From NCBI GenBank assembly GCA_041653615.1, contig JBAZEZ010000002.1, forward strand, positions 62,001-126,000: a stretch of 64,000 bases of DNA, in the 5' to 3' direction. Position 1 is the first letter of the stretch. Each line of letters starts with the position of its first letter. The notes beneath the pieces are model-generated. The model saw only the letters and a list, made by a program, of their open reading frames with translations, was not told where the DNA came from and searched no databases. Made by a program: the position numbers and the translations under genes. Source of the DNA: JAHJUB01 sp041653615 [NCBI: Candidatus Ratteibacteria bacterium] (GTDB taxonomy: Bacteria > Ratteibacteria > UBA8468 > MWAK01). Shown piece after piece: positions 50,866-61,255 of the stretch.

Positions 50866-51623
50866 AAGGCGTAATCCTGGCCGGAGGAACCGGAAGTCGA
50901 CTCTTTCCTCTAACCAAAATCACCAACAAGCACCTCCTGCCGGTATTCAATAAACCCATGGTCTATTACCCCCTGCAGACCCTGGTTGAAGCGGGAATAA
51001 CGGAAATACTGATTGTAACCGGCGGCGTTTACGCCGGAGAATTTCTCCGGCTCCTGGGAAACGGCTCCGAATTCGGCTTGAAACACATCCACTACACTTA
51101 CCAGGAAGGCGAAGGCGGTATCGCGGCCGCGCTGAAACTGGCCGAGGACTTTGCCGGAAACGACAAGTTAGCGGTAATACTCGGCGATAATATCGTTGAG
51201 GGTTCTATCCGCCAATTTGCCGCTGCTTACGAAAAACAGGGTGAGGGCGCCAAGATTATCCTGAAAAAAGTCCCGCATCCGGAACGGTTCGGCTGCGCTA
51301 AAATTCAGAACGGAGAATTGGTAAAAATTATTGAAAAACCAAAAACTCCGCCGAGCAACTACGCGGTTACCGGCCTCTATTTTTACGACCGACAGGTCTT
51401 TGAAATAATCCGTCACTTGAAACCTTCCGGACGCGGCGAAATGGAGATTACCGATGTAAACAACTGGTACCTGAACAAAGGACAATTGACTTTTGATTTC
51501 CTGAAAGGATGGTGGACCGACGCCGGCACCTTCGAATCCCTGCTTACCGCCAATAATCTGGTTGCCAAAAAAATACACTGTCATTCTGAGCGCAAGCGAA
51601 GAATCTCGTTGTTAAAAGAATAG
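50862..51623 (+). CDS. rfbA: Glucose-1-phosphate thymidylyltransferase
   Basis: A 253-residue nucleotidyltransferase: GVILAGGTGSRLFPLTKITNKHLLPV (3-28), VILGDNIVEGS (metal Asp), KKVPHPERFGCA, VTGLYFYD and WWTDAGTFESLL. It makes dTDP-glucose. It is of the short form. The last 14 residues (CHSERKRRISLLKE) and the stop are encoded by a TCATTCTGAGCG repeat and are not native. Confidence 0.93.
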   Translation: MKGVILAGGTGSRLFPLTKITNKHLLPVFNKPMVYYPLQTLVEAGITEILIVTGGVYAGEFLRLLGNGSEFGLKHIHYTYQEGEGGIAAALKLAEDFAGNDKLAVILGDNIVEGSIRQFAAAYEKQGEGAKIILKKVPHPERFGCAKIQNGELVKIIEKPKTPPSNYAVTGLYFYDRQVFEIIRHLKPSGRGEMEITDVNNWYLNKGQLTFDFLKGWWTDAGTFESLLTANNLVAKKIHCHSERKRRISLLKE

Positions 51624-51652
51624 ATCCTTCGCAACTTCTGCTCAGGATGACA
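51579..51652. repeat. TCATTCTGAGCG repeat, copy 2 of 3
   Basis: TGTCATTCTGAGCGCAAGCG at the left, GCTCAGGATGACA at the right. Forms the 3' end of rfbA. Confidence 0.9.
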
Positions 51653-51671
51653 TCGCAATGACATTACTAAC

Positions 51672-52607
51672 ATGAAAATTCTGGTTACCGGCGGCTGCGG
51701 TTTTATCGGCTCTAATTTCATAATCCATACCCTGCGAAAATACCCGGGTGATTCCATAATCAACCTGGACAAACTCACCTACGCCGGAAACCCGGTCAAC
51801 CTCGCGGAAATTAACGGCAACCCTAACTATTCATTCGTCCGGGGCGATATCTGCGACCGAAAACTGGTTCCCAAGGTTATGGACAGCTGCGACGCGGTGG
51901 TCAATTTCGCCGCCGAAAGCCATGTTGACCGTAGCATTACCGGGCCGGAACCGTTTTTACAGACAAATTTTCTCGGGGTCGGCGTTATCCTGGAAGCCTG
52001 CCGACAATTGAAAATACCCCGTTTTATCCAAATCTCAACCGACGAATGCTACGGCAGCATTGCGCAGGATTCTGCCGACGAACAGGCGCCCCTGCGGCCC
52101 TCTTCCCCGTATTCCGCCAGCAAAGCGGCGGCAGACCTCCTGTGTCTCGCTTACCACACCACCTACCACCTGCCGGTTCTGATTACCCGCAGCACTAATA
52201 ATTACGGACCCAGGCAGTATCCGGAAAAACTGATTCCGCTCTTCTTCTCTCTGGCTTTCTCCGGTAAACCGGTACCGCTTTACGGCAACGGCGAAAATCA
52301 GCGTGATTGGCTCTTTGTGGAAGATAATTGCCGGGCAATAGACCTGGTCTTACGCCAAGGCAAGGAAGGGCTGGTCTATAACATCGGGTCCGGTAATAAT
52401 TTAACAAACACAGAAGTAGCAAAATCAATCCTCGCTCTTCTGGACGCGCCACTCTCCCTGATTCAACCTGTCACGGACCGGCTTGGACATGATTGGCGTT
52501 ACGCGGTCAATTGGGATAGAATCAAAGCTCTCGGCTGGCAACCCGGCGTTAATTTCAAAGAAGGCCTGAAAGCCACCATCGACTGGTACCGAACCCACCC
52601 TAAATAA
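51672..52607 (+). CDS. rfbB: dTDP-glucose 4,6-dehydratase
   Basis: A 311-residue extended SDR: VTGGCGFIGSNFI (NAD site), NLDKLTYAGNPVNL, VNFAAESHVDRSI, ISTDECYGS (Thr-Asp-Glu of the catalytic site) and YSASKAAADLL (Tyr-x3-Lys), NNYGPRQYPEKLIPLF. It makes dTDP-4-keto-6-deoxyglucose. A little short compared with the usual 330-360. Confidence 0.94.
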   Translation: MKILVTGGCGFIGSNFIIHTLRKYPGDSIINLDKLTYAGNPVNLAEINGNPNYSFVRGDICDRKLVPKVMDSCDAVVNFAAESHVDRSITGPEPFLQTNFLGVGVILEACRQLKIPRFIQISTDECYGSIAQDSADEQAPLRPSSPYSASKAAADLLCLAYHTTYHLPVLITRSTNNYGPRQYPEKLIPLFFSLAFSGKPVPLYGNGENQRDWLFVEDNCRAIDLVLRQGKEGLVYNIGSGNNLTNTEVAKSILALLDAPLSLIQPVTDRLGHDWRYAVNWDRIKALGWQPGVNFKEGLKATIDWYRTHPK

Positions 52608-52618
52608 CAGGAACTCCT

Positions 52619-53461
52619 GTGAAAAAACTGAAAATTCTGATAACGGGACACCGGGGAATGCTGGGTACCGACCTGATGGCATCCCTCATTCCTTCTTTTA
52701 ACCCGATTGGCCTTGACCTGCCGGAATTTAATATTACGCAAAAAGAAAACACCCTTAACGCGATAACCGCCGTCCGACCGGACCTGGTTATCCACGCCGC
52801 CGCCTACACCGATGTAGATGGCTGCGAAAAGAGGCCGGAAAAAGCTTTCGCGGTCAATACCCAGGGAACGGCTAACGTGGTTGGCGCCTGCGCCGACTTG
52901 AAAATACCTCTGGTGTATATTTCAACCGATTTTGTATTCGACGGCAAAAAAAAATCACCCTACCGGGAATACGACCCGACTAACCCGATACAGGTTTACG
53001 GCCGCTCCAAACTGGCCGGGGAATTTTACGTCAGCCGCCTGCTCAAAAAATTCTTTATCGTCCGCACTTCCTGGCTTTTCGGAAAGCACGGCAAGAGTTT
53101 TCCGACGGCTATTCTGGACCAGGCGAAAAAGGGAGGGGAACTTCGAGTCGTCACCGACCAGACCGGCTCGCCGACCCTGACGACTGATTTATGCCGGGGA
53201 ATAATAAAAATTATTTCCGAAGGCGAATACGGAATTTACCATGCCGCCAATCAGGGCGGTACTTCCTGGTTTGAGTTTGCAACCGCCATTTTAAGCGGGG
53301 CCGGAAAAAAGAACCTGATTCAACCGATTTATTCCAAAGAACTCAAGCGAGCGGCAACACGCCCCGCTTATTCCGTCTTGAAAAATTCAGTCCTGGAAAA
53401 TTTCCTGAATTTTCAGATGCCGGACTGGCAGGATGCCCTGAAACGTTTTTTAACTAACTAA
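52619..53461 (+). CDS. rfbD: dTDP-4-dehydrorhamnose reductase
   Basis: A 280-residue SDR: ILITGHRGMLGTDLM, VIHAAAYTDVDGCE, VYISTDFVFDGKK, YGRSKLAGE (Tyr-x3-Lys) and VRTSWLFGKHGKSF. It makes dTDP-L-rhamnose, the last step after RfbA, RfbB and RfbC. The start is GTG at 52619 with AGGA six bases upstream. Confidence 0.94.
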   Translation: MKKLKILITGHRGMLGTDLMASLIPSFNPIGLDLPEFNITQKENTLNAITAVRPDLVIHAAAYTDVDGCEKRPEKAFAVNTQGTANVVGACADLKIPLVYISTDFVFDGKKKSPYREYDPTNPIQVYGRSKLAGEFYVSRLLKKFFIVRTSWLFGKHGKSFPTAILDQAKKGGELRVVTDQTGSPTLTTDLCRGIIKIISEGEYGIYHAANQGGTSWFEFATAILSGAGKKNLIQPIYSKELKRAATRPAYSVLKNSVLENFLNFQMPDWQDALKRFLTN

Positions 53462-53476
53462 TTAGGAGAGTGAACC

Positions 53477-54595
53477 ATGCGCGTTCCTTTGTTAGACCTT
53501 AAAGCCCAATACCAGACTATCAAAACCGAAATAGACGCCGCCATCCAAGAAGTGGTGGAAAGCCAGTATTTTATTATGGGTCCGGCCGTAGCGGAATTAG
53601 AAACCCGGGTCGCCCAATACTGCGGATGCGCCCATGGTATCGGCGTCTCATCCGGAACCGATGCCCTGCTTGTTGCGCTAATGGCTTTAGGTGTTGGCGT
53701 CAACGACGAAGTAATCGTCCCCGCCTATACCTTTTTTGCCACCGCCGGGTCGGTCTCCCGCCTGGGCGCAAAACCGGTTTTCGTGGACATGGAACCGGAT
53801 ACCTATAATCTAAACCCTGACGCAATTGAAAGGAGCATCACCGCCAAAACCAAAGCCGTCATCCCGGTACACCTCTTCGGCCAATGCGCCGACATGGACC
53901 CCATCCTGTCCATCGCCCAAAAACATAATCTCCTGGTAATTGAGGACGCCGCCCAGGCAATCGGCGCAGTTTACCGGGATAAAAAAGCCGGAAGCATGGG
54001 AGATGCCGGATGTCTTTCATTCTACCCGAGCAAAAATCTGGGCGGATTCGGCGACGGCGGCATGGTACTGACCAACAACGCTGACCTGGCCGAAAAAATC
54101 CGGGTTTTACGCGACCACGGTTCTAAACCAACATACCACCACAAAATCATCGGCGGTAATTTCCGGCTGGATGCTCTGCAAGCCGCGGTTTTAACGGTAA
54201 AACTCAAACACCTGGATTCCTGGACTGCCGCCAGACAAAAAAACGCGGACGATTACGACGCCCTTTTCAAAGATGCCGGACTTGTACCGACTCGAATCAG
54301 AATACCGGTACGAAAACAAACCGGCCATATCTTTAACCAATACGTTATCCGCGCCGAACATCGGGATGCCCTTCAGACCTACCTGAAAGAAAAAGAAGTA
54401 AGCGCTGTAATATACTATCCGATCCCGTTGCACCTGCAGGAATGCTTCTCCGCTCTGGGATACAAGGAAGGAAATTATCCGGCCGCTGAAGAAGCGGCCC
54501 GGACATCGCTTGCCCTGCCTATTTATCCGGAACTCACCCTGGAACAAAAAGAGTACGTGGTAAACTGCGTCCGCACGTTCTATGAAAATCATTGA
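53477..54595 (+). CDS. DegT/DnrJ/EryC1/StrS family sugar aminotransferase
   Basis: A 372-residue PLP enzyme of fold type I: VSSGTDALLVALMALGV, VIVPAYTFFATAGSV, VIEDAAQAIGA (PLP Asp) and SFYPSKNLGGFGDGG (Schiff-base Lys). It moves an amino group to a keto-sugar nucleotide, either dTDP-linked or, with the UDP-sugar dehydrogenase next to it, a UDP-linked one as WbpE does. Strong AGGAG site. Confidence 0.92.
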   Translation: MRVPLLDLKAQYQTIKTEIDAAIQEVVESQYFIMGPAVAELETRVAQYCGCAHGIGVSSGTDALLVALMALGVGVNDEVIVPAYTFFATAGSVSRLGAKPVFVDMEPDTYNLNPDAIERSITAKTKAVIPVHLFGQCADMDPILSIAQKHNLLVIEDAAQAIGAVYRDKKAGSMGDAGCLSFYPSKNLGGFGDGGMVLTNNADLAEKIRVLRDHGSKPTYHHKIIGGNFRLDALQAAVLTVKLKHLDSWTAARQKNADDYDALFKDAGLVPTRIRIPVRKQTGHIFNQYVIRAEHRDALQTYLKEKEVSAVIYYPIPLHLQECFSALGYKEGNYPAAEEAARTSLALPIYPELTLEQKEYVVNCVRTFYENH

Positions 54596-54621
54596 CCCAC
54601 CATCGGTTATCGTTGTATAAT
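54592..54621 (+). promoter_or_regulatory. Putative promoter of the UDP-sugar dehydrogenase gene
   Basis: TTGACC (54592-54597, containing the previous stop codon TGA) and perfect TATAAT (54616-54621), 18-bp spacer. Only 6 nt separate the -10 box from the ATG, so the mRNA should be leaderless. Confidence 0.7.
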
Positions 54622-54627
54622 TACAAG

Positions 54628-55923
54628 ATGAGTCTACTGAAAAAGATACAGGGAAAAACCGCGACAATCGGTATTATCGGAATGGGCTATGTCGGATTGC
54701 CCTTAACTATCAATTTTTTAAGAGCCGGGTTCAAGGTTGTCGGTTTTGATTCCGACGCAAACAAAGTTAAAGCTCTTAACCGGGGCCAATCATATATCAA
54801 ACATATTCCGGCATCACTGTTAGCGCCCTACTCTTCCCGTTTTTCCGCCACCACCGATGCTTCCCGGCTTAAAGAACCGGACATTATTATTATCTGCGTA
54901 CCGACTCCCCTGACCGAAAACCGGGAACCGGACATGCGATACGTAGAAAAAGCGGCCCGGGATATTTCGCAAAACTTTAAAGGCCAAAAACTCATTTCCT
55001 TGGAATCCACAACTTATCCCGGCACAACCGAAGAACTGATTTTGCCCATCATGCAGAAAAACGGCCGGGTAATCGGAAAGGATTTTTACCTGGTATTTTC
55101 GCCGGAAAGGGAAGACCCGGGCAACAGCATCTTTTCCGTTAAAAATATCCCCAAGGTTGTGGGCGGTATAACCGGCGCCTGTTTAAAACACGGGGTTGCT
55201 CTCTACTCGCAAATAGTGGAAAGAGTTATTCCGGTCTCATCCACCCAGACGGCGGAATCAACCAAACTCCTGGAAAATATTTACCGCAGCGTGAATATCG
55301 CTCTGGTCAACGAAATGAAGATGCTCTTTGACAGAATGGGCATAAATATCTGGGAAGTGATTGAAGCGTCGAAAACCAAACCTTTCGGGTTTCAACCGTT
55401 TTACCCGGGCCCGGGCCTTGGCGGGCACTGTATTCCGGTAGACCCTTTTTATCTTACCTGGAAAGCAAGGCAATACGATTTCGCAACCCGCTTTATCGAG
55501 TTGGCCGGAGAAATAAACACGTCAATGCCTTATTACGTAATATCGAAAACGATGGAGGCCCTCAATAAAAAAGGAAAGGGGCTCCACGGAGCAAAAGTAC
55601 TGGTCCTGGGGGTTGCCTACAAAAAAGATATCGACGATTTAAGGGAATCTCCGGCCTTGAAGATTATCCGGCTCCTGCAGGAAAAAGGCGCGGTCGTAAT
55701 CTACAACGACCCGTACATTCCGGAAATAGGTAAGCTGCGGCATTACAAATTTTCGCTTATTTCGCAAAAACTGACCGCGAAACTTCTCAAAAGTACGGAC
55801 ATAACCTTGATATTGACCAACCACACCGAATATGATTACGCCTTCATCGTCAAAAATGCCAGAATAGTCGTCGACACCAGAAATGCGGTGCCGAAACCGT
55901 ACCCAAATGTTGTAAAAGCATAA
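54628..55923 (+). CDS. UDP-N-acetylglucosamine 6-dehydrogenase-like (WbpA/WecC family)
   Basis: A 431-residue NAD-dependent dehydrogenase: GIIGMGYVGLPLTINFLRAG (NAD site), CVPTPLTENREPDM, FSPEREDPGN, AESTKLLENIYRSVNIALVNEM, GPGLGGHCIPVDPFYL (catalytic Cys) and VLGVAYKKDIDDLRESPAL. The pattern fits UDP-GlcNAc dehydrogenases rather than UDP-glucose dehydrogenase. It would give UDP-GlcNAcA for surface glycans. The ATG at 54628 is set by the promoter and by homology. Confidence 0.9.
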   Translation: MSLLKKIQGKTATIGIIGMGYVGLPLTINFLRAGFKVVGFDSDANKVKALNRGQSYIKHIPASLLAPYSSRFSATTDASRLKEPDIIIICVPTPLTENREPDMRYVEKAARDISQNFKGQKLISLESTTYPGTTEELILPIMQKNGRVIGKDFYLVFSPEREDPGNSIFSVKNIPKVVGGITGACLKHGVALYSQIVERVIPVSSTQTAESTKLLENIYRSVNIALVNEMKMLFDRMGINIWEVIEASKTKPFGFQPFYPGPGLGGHCIPVDPFYLTWKARQYDFATRFIELAGEINTSMPYYVISKTMEALNKKGKGLHGAKVLVLGVAYKKDIDDLRESPALKIIRLLQEKGAVVIYNDPYIPEIGKLRHYKFSLISQKLTAKLLKSTDITLILTNHTEYDYAFIVKNARIVVDTRNAVPKPYPNVVKA

Positions 55924-55931
55924 AACAACTT

Positions 55932-56003
55932 TGTCATCCTGAGCCAAGATTGCGAAGGATATTATCCTTAACCACGAGATTCTTCGCTACGCTCAGAATG
56001 ACA
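55932..56003. repeat. TCATTCTGAGCG repeat, copy 3 of 3
   Basis: TGTCATCCTGAGCCAAGATT at the left and TCGCTACGCTCAGAATGACA at the right. It ends 7 nt before the gmd start, which has no Shine-Dalgarno. Confidence 0.9.
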
Positions 56004-56009
56004 TAATTT

Positions 56010-58052
<2,043 letters not shown>

Positions 58053-58105
58053 TTCCTGATTAAATTTAAAAAACAAAACGCAAGACAACCGGCTCAGAGA
58101 TAAAA

Positions 58106-58468
58106 ATGGATAAAAAAGAATTGGAAAAATACCGCAAGGCGCTTGAAAAAGAACATGGGCGCATTTTAAAAAGTCTTTCCGATTTAGAAGACAACGGGCT
58201 CTTGAACGCGGAAAGAAATTCCGACTTGGGCGGAATTACCACCCATCCGGCCGACCTGGGCACCGATAATTTCGAGCGGGATTTAAACCTGGGCCTAATT
58301 ACCGAAGAAAATTCTTCCCTAAGAGAGGTGGAAGAGGCCCTGTCCAGAATCACTAAAGGAAGTTATGGGAAGTGCGAAAAATGCGGCGCGAAAATCGAAA
58401 TCAAGCGCCTGACCGCCGTACCTCAAGCCAGGCACTGTTTCGGATGCCAGGCAAAAATGGAGTTTTAA
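58106..58468 (+). CDS. TraR/DksA family zinc finger protein
   Basis: A 120-residue protein with a coiled coil (ELEKYRKALEKEHGRILKSLSDL) and a C-terminal C4 zinc finger, CEKCGAK..CFGCQ (about 91-115), joined by ALSRITKGSYGKC. DksA relatives bind the RNA polymerase secondary channel and act with ppGpp, but many short members like this one have no proven role. The DxxDxA tip motif is not evident. Confidence 0.88.
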   Translation: MDKKELEKYRKALEKEHGRILKSLSDLEDNGLLNAERNSDLGGITTHPADLGTDNFERDLNLGLITEENSSLREVEEALSRITKGSYGKCEKCGAKIEIKRLTAVPQARHCFGCQAKMEF

Positions 58469-58490
58469 GAGCGGTTGCCGTACAATCCCT

Positions 58491-58955
58491 ATGTCTGTGC
58501 CACGCCAATCACTGCGGTTATCTTTCCGTTGGGCAATTTTAATTTTATTCTGCGACCAGGCAACCAAATTCTGGGGGGGGAAGTTTCTGCACCCCCAGAT
58601 TATCATCCCCGGAATTTTAAAACTCACTCCTTTCTACAACTCCGGTTTCTTTTTTGGTTACTGGCACCCTAAATATCTCAAGGTTATTACCGCCGCATTA
58701 TCCTGCCTGGTAATCTACGTCACGATTGACCTGTGGAAAAAGAGCCGGGGGAAAAACGGCCTTTTAGCGACAGGCATCGGCCTGGTCTGGGGCGGCATGC
58801 TTGGAAATCTCTTAGACCGCCTTACCACGGGAAGCGTTTTTGATTTTATCCTACTCTGGCGCATACCAACTTTCAACCTGGCCGATACCGCCTTAACCAT
58901 CGGCGCCTCACTCATCATCGCCAACATTTTGTTTTGCGAAAAAGAGAAGAAATGA
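58491..58955 (+). CDS. lspA: Lipoprotein signal peptidase (SPase II)
   Basis: A 154-residue inner membrane aspartic peptidase with four helices. LILFCDQATKFW, GMLGNLLDRLTTGSVFDFI (first catalytic Asp in LLDR) and FNLADTALTIGASLII (second Asp) are the family motifs. It cleaves prolipoproteins before the lipid-bearing Cys. It precedes lgt, which adds that lipid, so the two lipoprotein-maturation steps lie together. Confidence 0.94.
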   Translation: MSVPRQSLRLSFRWAILILFCDQATKFWGGKFLHPQIIIPGILKLTPFYNSGFFFGYWHPKYLKVITAALSCLVIYVTIDLWKKSRGKNGLLATGIGLVWGGMLGNLLDRLTTGSVFDFILLWRIPTFNLADTALTIGASLIIANILFCEKEKK

Positions 58956-58998
58956 AGTAAAATAAAGATTTGCAACAAACCATTGTCACAAAAACGAG

Positions 58999-59162
58999 GG
59001 TGTTCGGTGAGCAAAACTTGCGTAGCGACAGAGACAAAACAAGCAAAATGAGGAGGTGAGTATCCGGGCTCGCTCTAATTTTGAGCGAGAACACGGAGAG
59101 CCTCACCTCCGAATTTCGTAGTTTTATCTGCCGCGTAGCACAATGTTTGCGAAACGAATACC
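58999..59162 (+). repeat. Structured 164-bp dispersed element, copy C
   Basis: Most regular copy. Apical stem CTCGCTC (59069-59075)/GAGCGAG (59083-59089); middle stem GGAGGTGAG (59052-59060)/CTCACCTCC (59102-59110); outer arms AGCAAAACTTGCGTAGCGAC and GCGTAGCACAATGTTTGCG can also pair. It lies directly before lgt in the same orientation. Confidence 0.9.
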
Positions 59163-59169
59163 GGAGAGT

Positions 59170-59904
59170 ATGCACCCGATACTTTTTGAAATTAGGGGTT
59201 TTGCGGTTTACACTTACGGCCTGTTTGTGGCGAGCGGTATCGCCTTCGCCTTCCTCTTGGGTCTGCGCCGTTCCAAGAAACTGGGCATTCCGGAACAGGT
59301 TATTTATAACCTTATCTTTCTGGCCATTCTGGTCGGCATCATCGGAGCCCGGCTTATTCACGTCACGGCTGAATGGTCATACTATCAACACCACTTCTGG
59401 GAGATTTTTCTACTGCGACGGGGCGGCCTGGCAATTCAAGGCGGACTGCTCTTCGGGCTGGCCGGCGGCGTGTGGTATTTGCGCCGAAAAAAAATTGCCG
59501 CCCGCCCGGTCCTGGACAGTTTCCTCCTTTTCCTCCCGCTGGGCCAGGCAATCGGCCGGCTCGGCTGTTTCTTCAACGGCTGCTGTTACGGTAAAGCCTC
59601 AAGCCTTCCCTGGGCCGTAAAATTTCCTTTTCTGACCTGTCGCGTCCATCCAACCGAAATATACTATGTTCTGGCGGACGCCGCGCTCTTCTTTATCCTT
59701 TACATTTTCAGCCGCGCCAAAACAAAACCCGGCGAATTAACCGCCTGGTACCTTATTTTGTACGGTTTTACCCGGTCGGCAGTGGACAGCTTGCGCGGTG
59801 ACTTGCTTCCGGGTTTTCTGGGACTTTACACCACGCAGTGGTATGCCCTTATATTTGCGCTCATCGGAATCGTCACCCTGTTTAAATGCAGACAACACCC
59901 ATGA
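59170..59904 (+). CDS. lgt: Phosphatidylglycerol--prolipoprotein diacylglyceryl transferase
   Basis: A 244-residue membrane enzyme: MHPILFEIRGFAVYTYGLFV, GIIGARLIHVTAEW, LLRRGGLAIQGGLLFG and the signature LGQAIGRLGCFFNGCCYG, then CRVHPTEIYY. It adds diacylglycerol to the lipobox Cys of prolipoproteins. I choose the ATG at 59170 with GGAGAG upstream; the in-frame ATG at 59143 lies in the structured element. It overlaps lysC by 4 nt. Confidence 0.94.
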   Translation: MHPILFEIRGFAVYTYGLFVASGIAFAFLLGLRRSKKLGIPEQVIYNLIFLAILVGIIGARLIHVTAEWSYYQHHFWEIFLLRRGGLAIQGGLLFGLAGGVWYLRRKKIAARPVLDSFLLFLPLGQAIGRLGCFFNGCCYGKASSLPWAVKFPFLTCRVHPTEIYYVLADAALFFILYIFSRAKTKPGELTAWYLILYGFTRSAVDSLRGDLLPGFLGLYTTQWYALIFALIGIVTLFKCRQHP

Positions 59905-61130
59905 CGATAATTGTTCAGAAATTTGGCGGTTCTTCTTTATCCAGCATTGAAAAAATTACTCAAGTCGCGGAAAAAATTAAAAACCGGCTGGAGTCAAAAA
60001 CCAGAATTGCGGTTGTGGTGTCGGCGATGGGCAATAATACCGATAAGCTCATTGCGCTGGCGTCTAAAATCGGCAACCTTGTCCCCGGACCGGAGATGGA
60101 CCTGCTTCTTTCCACCGGAGAAATGGTTTCGGCCGGTCTTTTGGCTATGGCTCTTCAAAACATAGGCGTGCCCAGCCGCACATTTACCGGCCGGGAAGCA
60201 GGCATCATAACCGATACCACCCACACTAAAGCGCGAATCAGATTTTTAAAAACTTCCCGGATAAAGGAAGCCCTGGAAAAAAATATAGTTGCGGTGGTAA
60301 CCGGCTTTCAAGGTGTAACCGAGGAGGACCGGACAACCACCCTGGGAAGAGGCGGCAGCGACCTCTCCGCGGTTGCCCTGGCTAAAAGTCTAGGAGCCGC
60401 TGCCTGCGAAATATATACCGACGTACCCGGAATATTTACCGCCGACCCGAGGATAGAACCGAAGAGCCGTCTCATCCCGCTCATTTCCTACGAGGAAGCG
60501 CTGGAGATGGCTTCCGCGGGAGCGGCCGTAATGCAGGCACGGGCGGTTGAGTTCGGGCAGAAACATAAAGTACCTATTCTGGTAAAATCAACTTTTCAGG
60601 AAGGGAAGGGAACGATGATTACGGAGAAAACGAAAAAAAGAACAAAAAACAGCCTGGAAGAACCGTTAATTTCAGCAGTCACCGGAACCGACCAGGAAGC
60701 CAAATTATCCATCTTCGGCGTACCGGACCGGCCCGGGATAGCGGCCCGCATATTTACCGCGGTAGCCGAACAAAAAATTAACGTAGATATGATTATTCAA
60801 AACGTAAGCAAGAAGGGGAAAACCGACCTCTCTTTTACCGTCCCCTCGGGAGACTTGGAAACCGCCCGGAAAATTATCCGGGAAATCGCGAACGAGATCG
60901 GAGCGGAAACCACCAGCGACCATAACATCGCCAAAATCTCCATCATCGGCATCGGAATGCAGAGTCACCCGGGCGTAGCCGCCAAGATGTTTTCGGTCTT
61001 AAGTCAGGCGGGAATCAATATTGAAATGATCAGCACATCGGAGATTAAGATATCCTGCGTTATCCACAAAAAGGAACATCAGGAAGCGGTCCGCAGCCTG
61101 CATAAAGCATTCGGGCTGGGAAAAACGTAA
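59901..61130 (+). CDS. lysC: Aspartate kinase
   Basis: A 409-residue enzyme: IIVQKFGGSSLSS (start), VVVSAMGNNTDKLI, LLLSTGEMVSAGLLAMAL, TTLGRGGSDLSAVALAKSLGA and TDVPGIFTADPRIEP in the kinase domain (1-240), then two ACT domains (about 265-405; VPDRPGIAARIF, HPGVAAKMFSVLSQAGINIEMIS) for feedback by Lys or Thr. First step to Lys, Thr, Met and diaminopimelate for the cell wall. The ATG at 59901 gives the normal N-terminus. Confidence 0.95.
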   Translation: MTIIVQKFGGSSLSSIEKITQVAEKIKNRLESKTRIAVVVSAMGNNTDKLIALASKIGNLVPGPEMDLLLSTGEMVSAGLLAMALQNIGVPSRTFTGREAGIITDTTHTKARIRFLKTSRIKEALEKNIVAVVTGFQGVTEEDRTTTLGRGGSDLSAVALAKSLGAAACEIYTDVPGIFTADPRIEPKSRLIPLISYEEALEMASAGAAVMQARAVEFGQKHKVPILVKSTFQEGKGTMITEKTKKRTKNSLEEPLISAVTGTDQEAKLSIFGVPDRPGIAARIFTAVAEQKINVDMIIQNVSKKGKTDLSFTVPSGDLETARKIIREIANEIGAETTSDHNIAKISIIGIGMQSHPGVAAKMFSVLSQAGINIEMISTSEIKISCVIHKKEHQEAVRSLHKAFGLGKT

Positions 61131-61137
61131 CTTTTTT

Positions 61138-61245
61138 GGACGCAGATTACCGCAGATACAGATTAAAGATTGCTCTAAAGAAGTACCTTGAAATTATCTT
61201 TAATCATTAATTTTTATCCCGTAGTTTCTGCGTACATCTGCGTCC
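61138..61245. repeat. GGACGCAGAT palindromic repeat, copy 4 of 4
   Basis: Ends GGACGCAGATTACCGCAGAT and GCGTACATCTGCGTCC; centre TTTAATCATTAATTTTTATC. It lies between the convergent lysC and obg genes. Confidence 0.92.
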
Positions 61246-61255
61246 TGTTAAGTTT

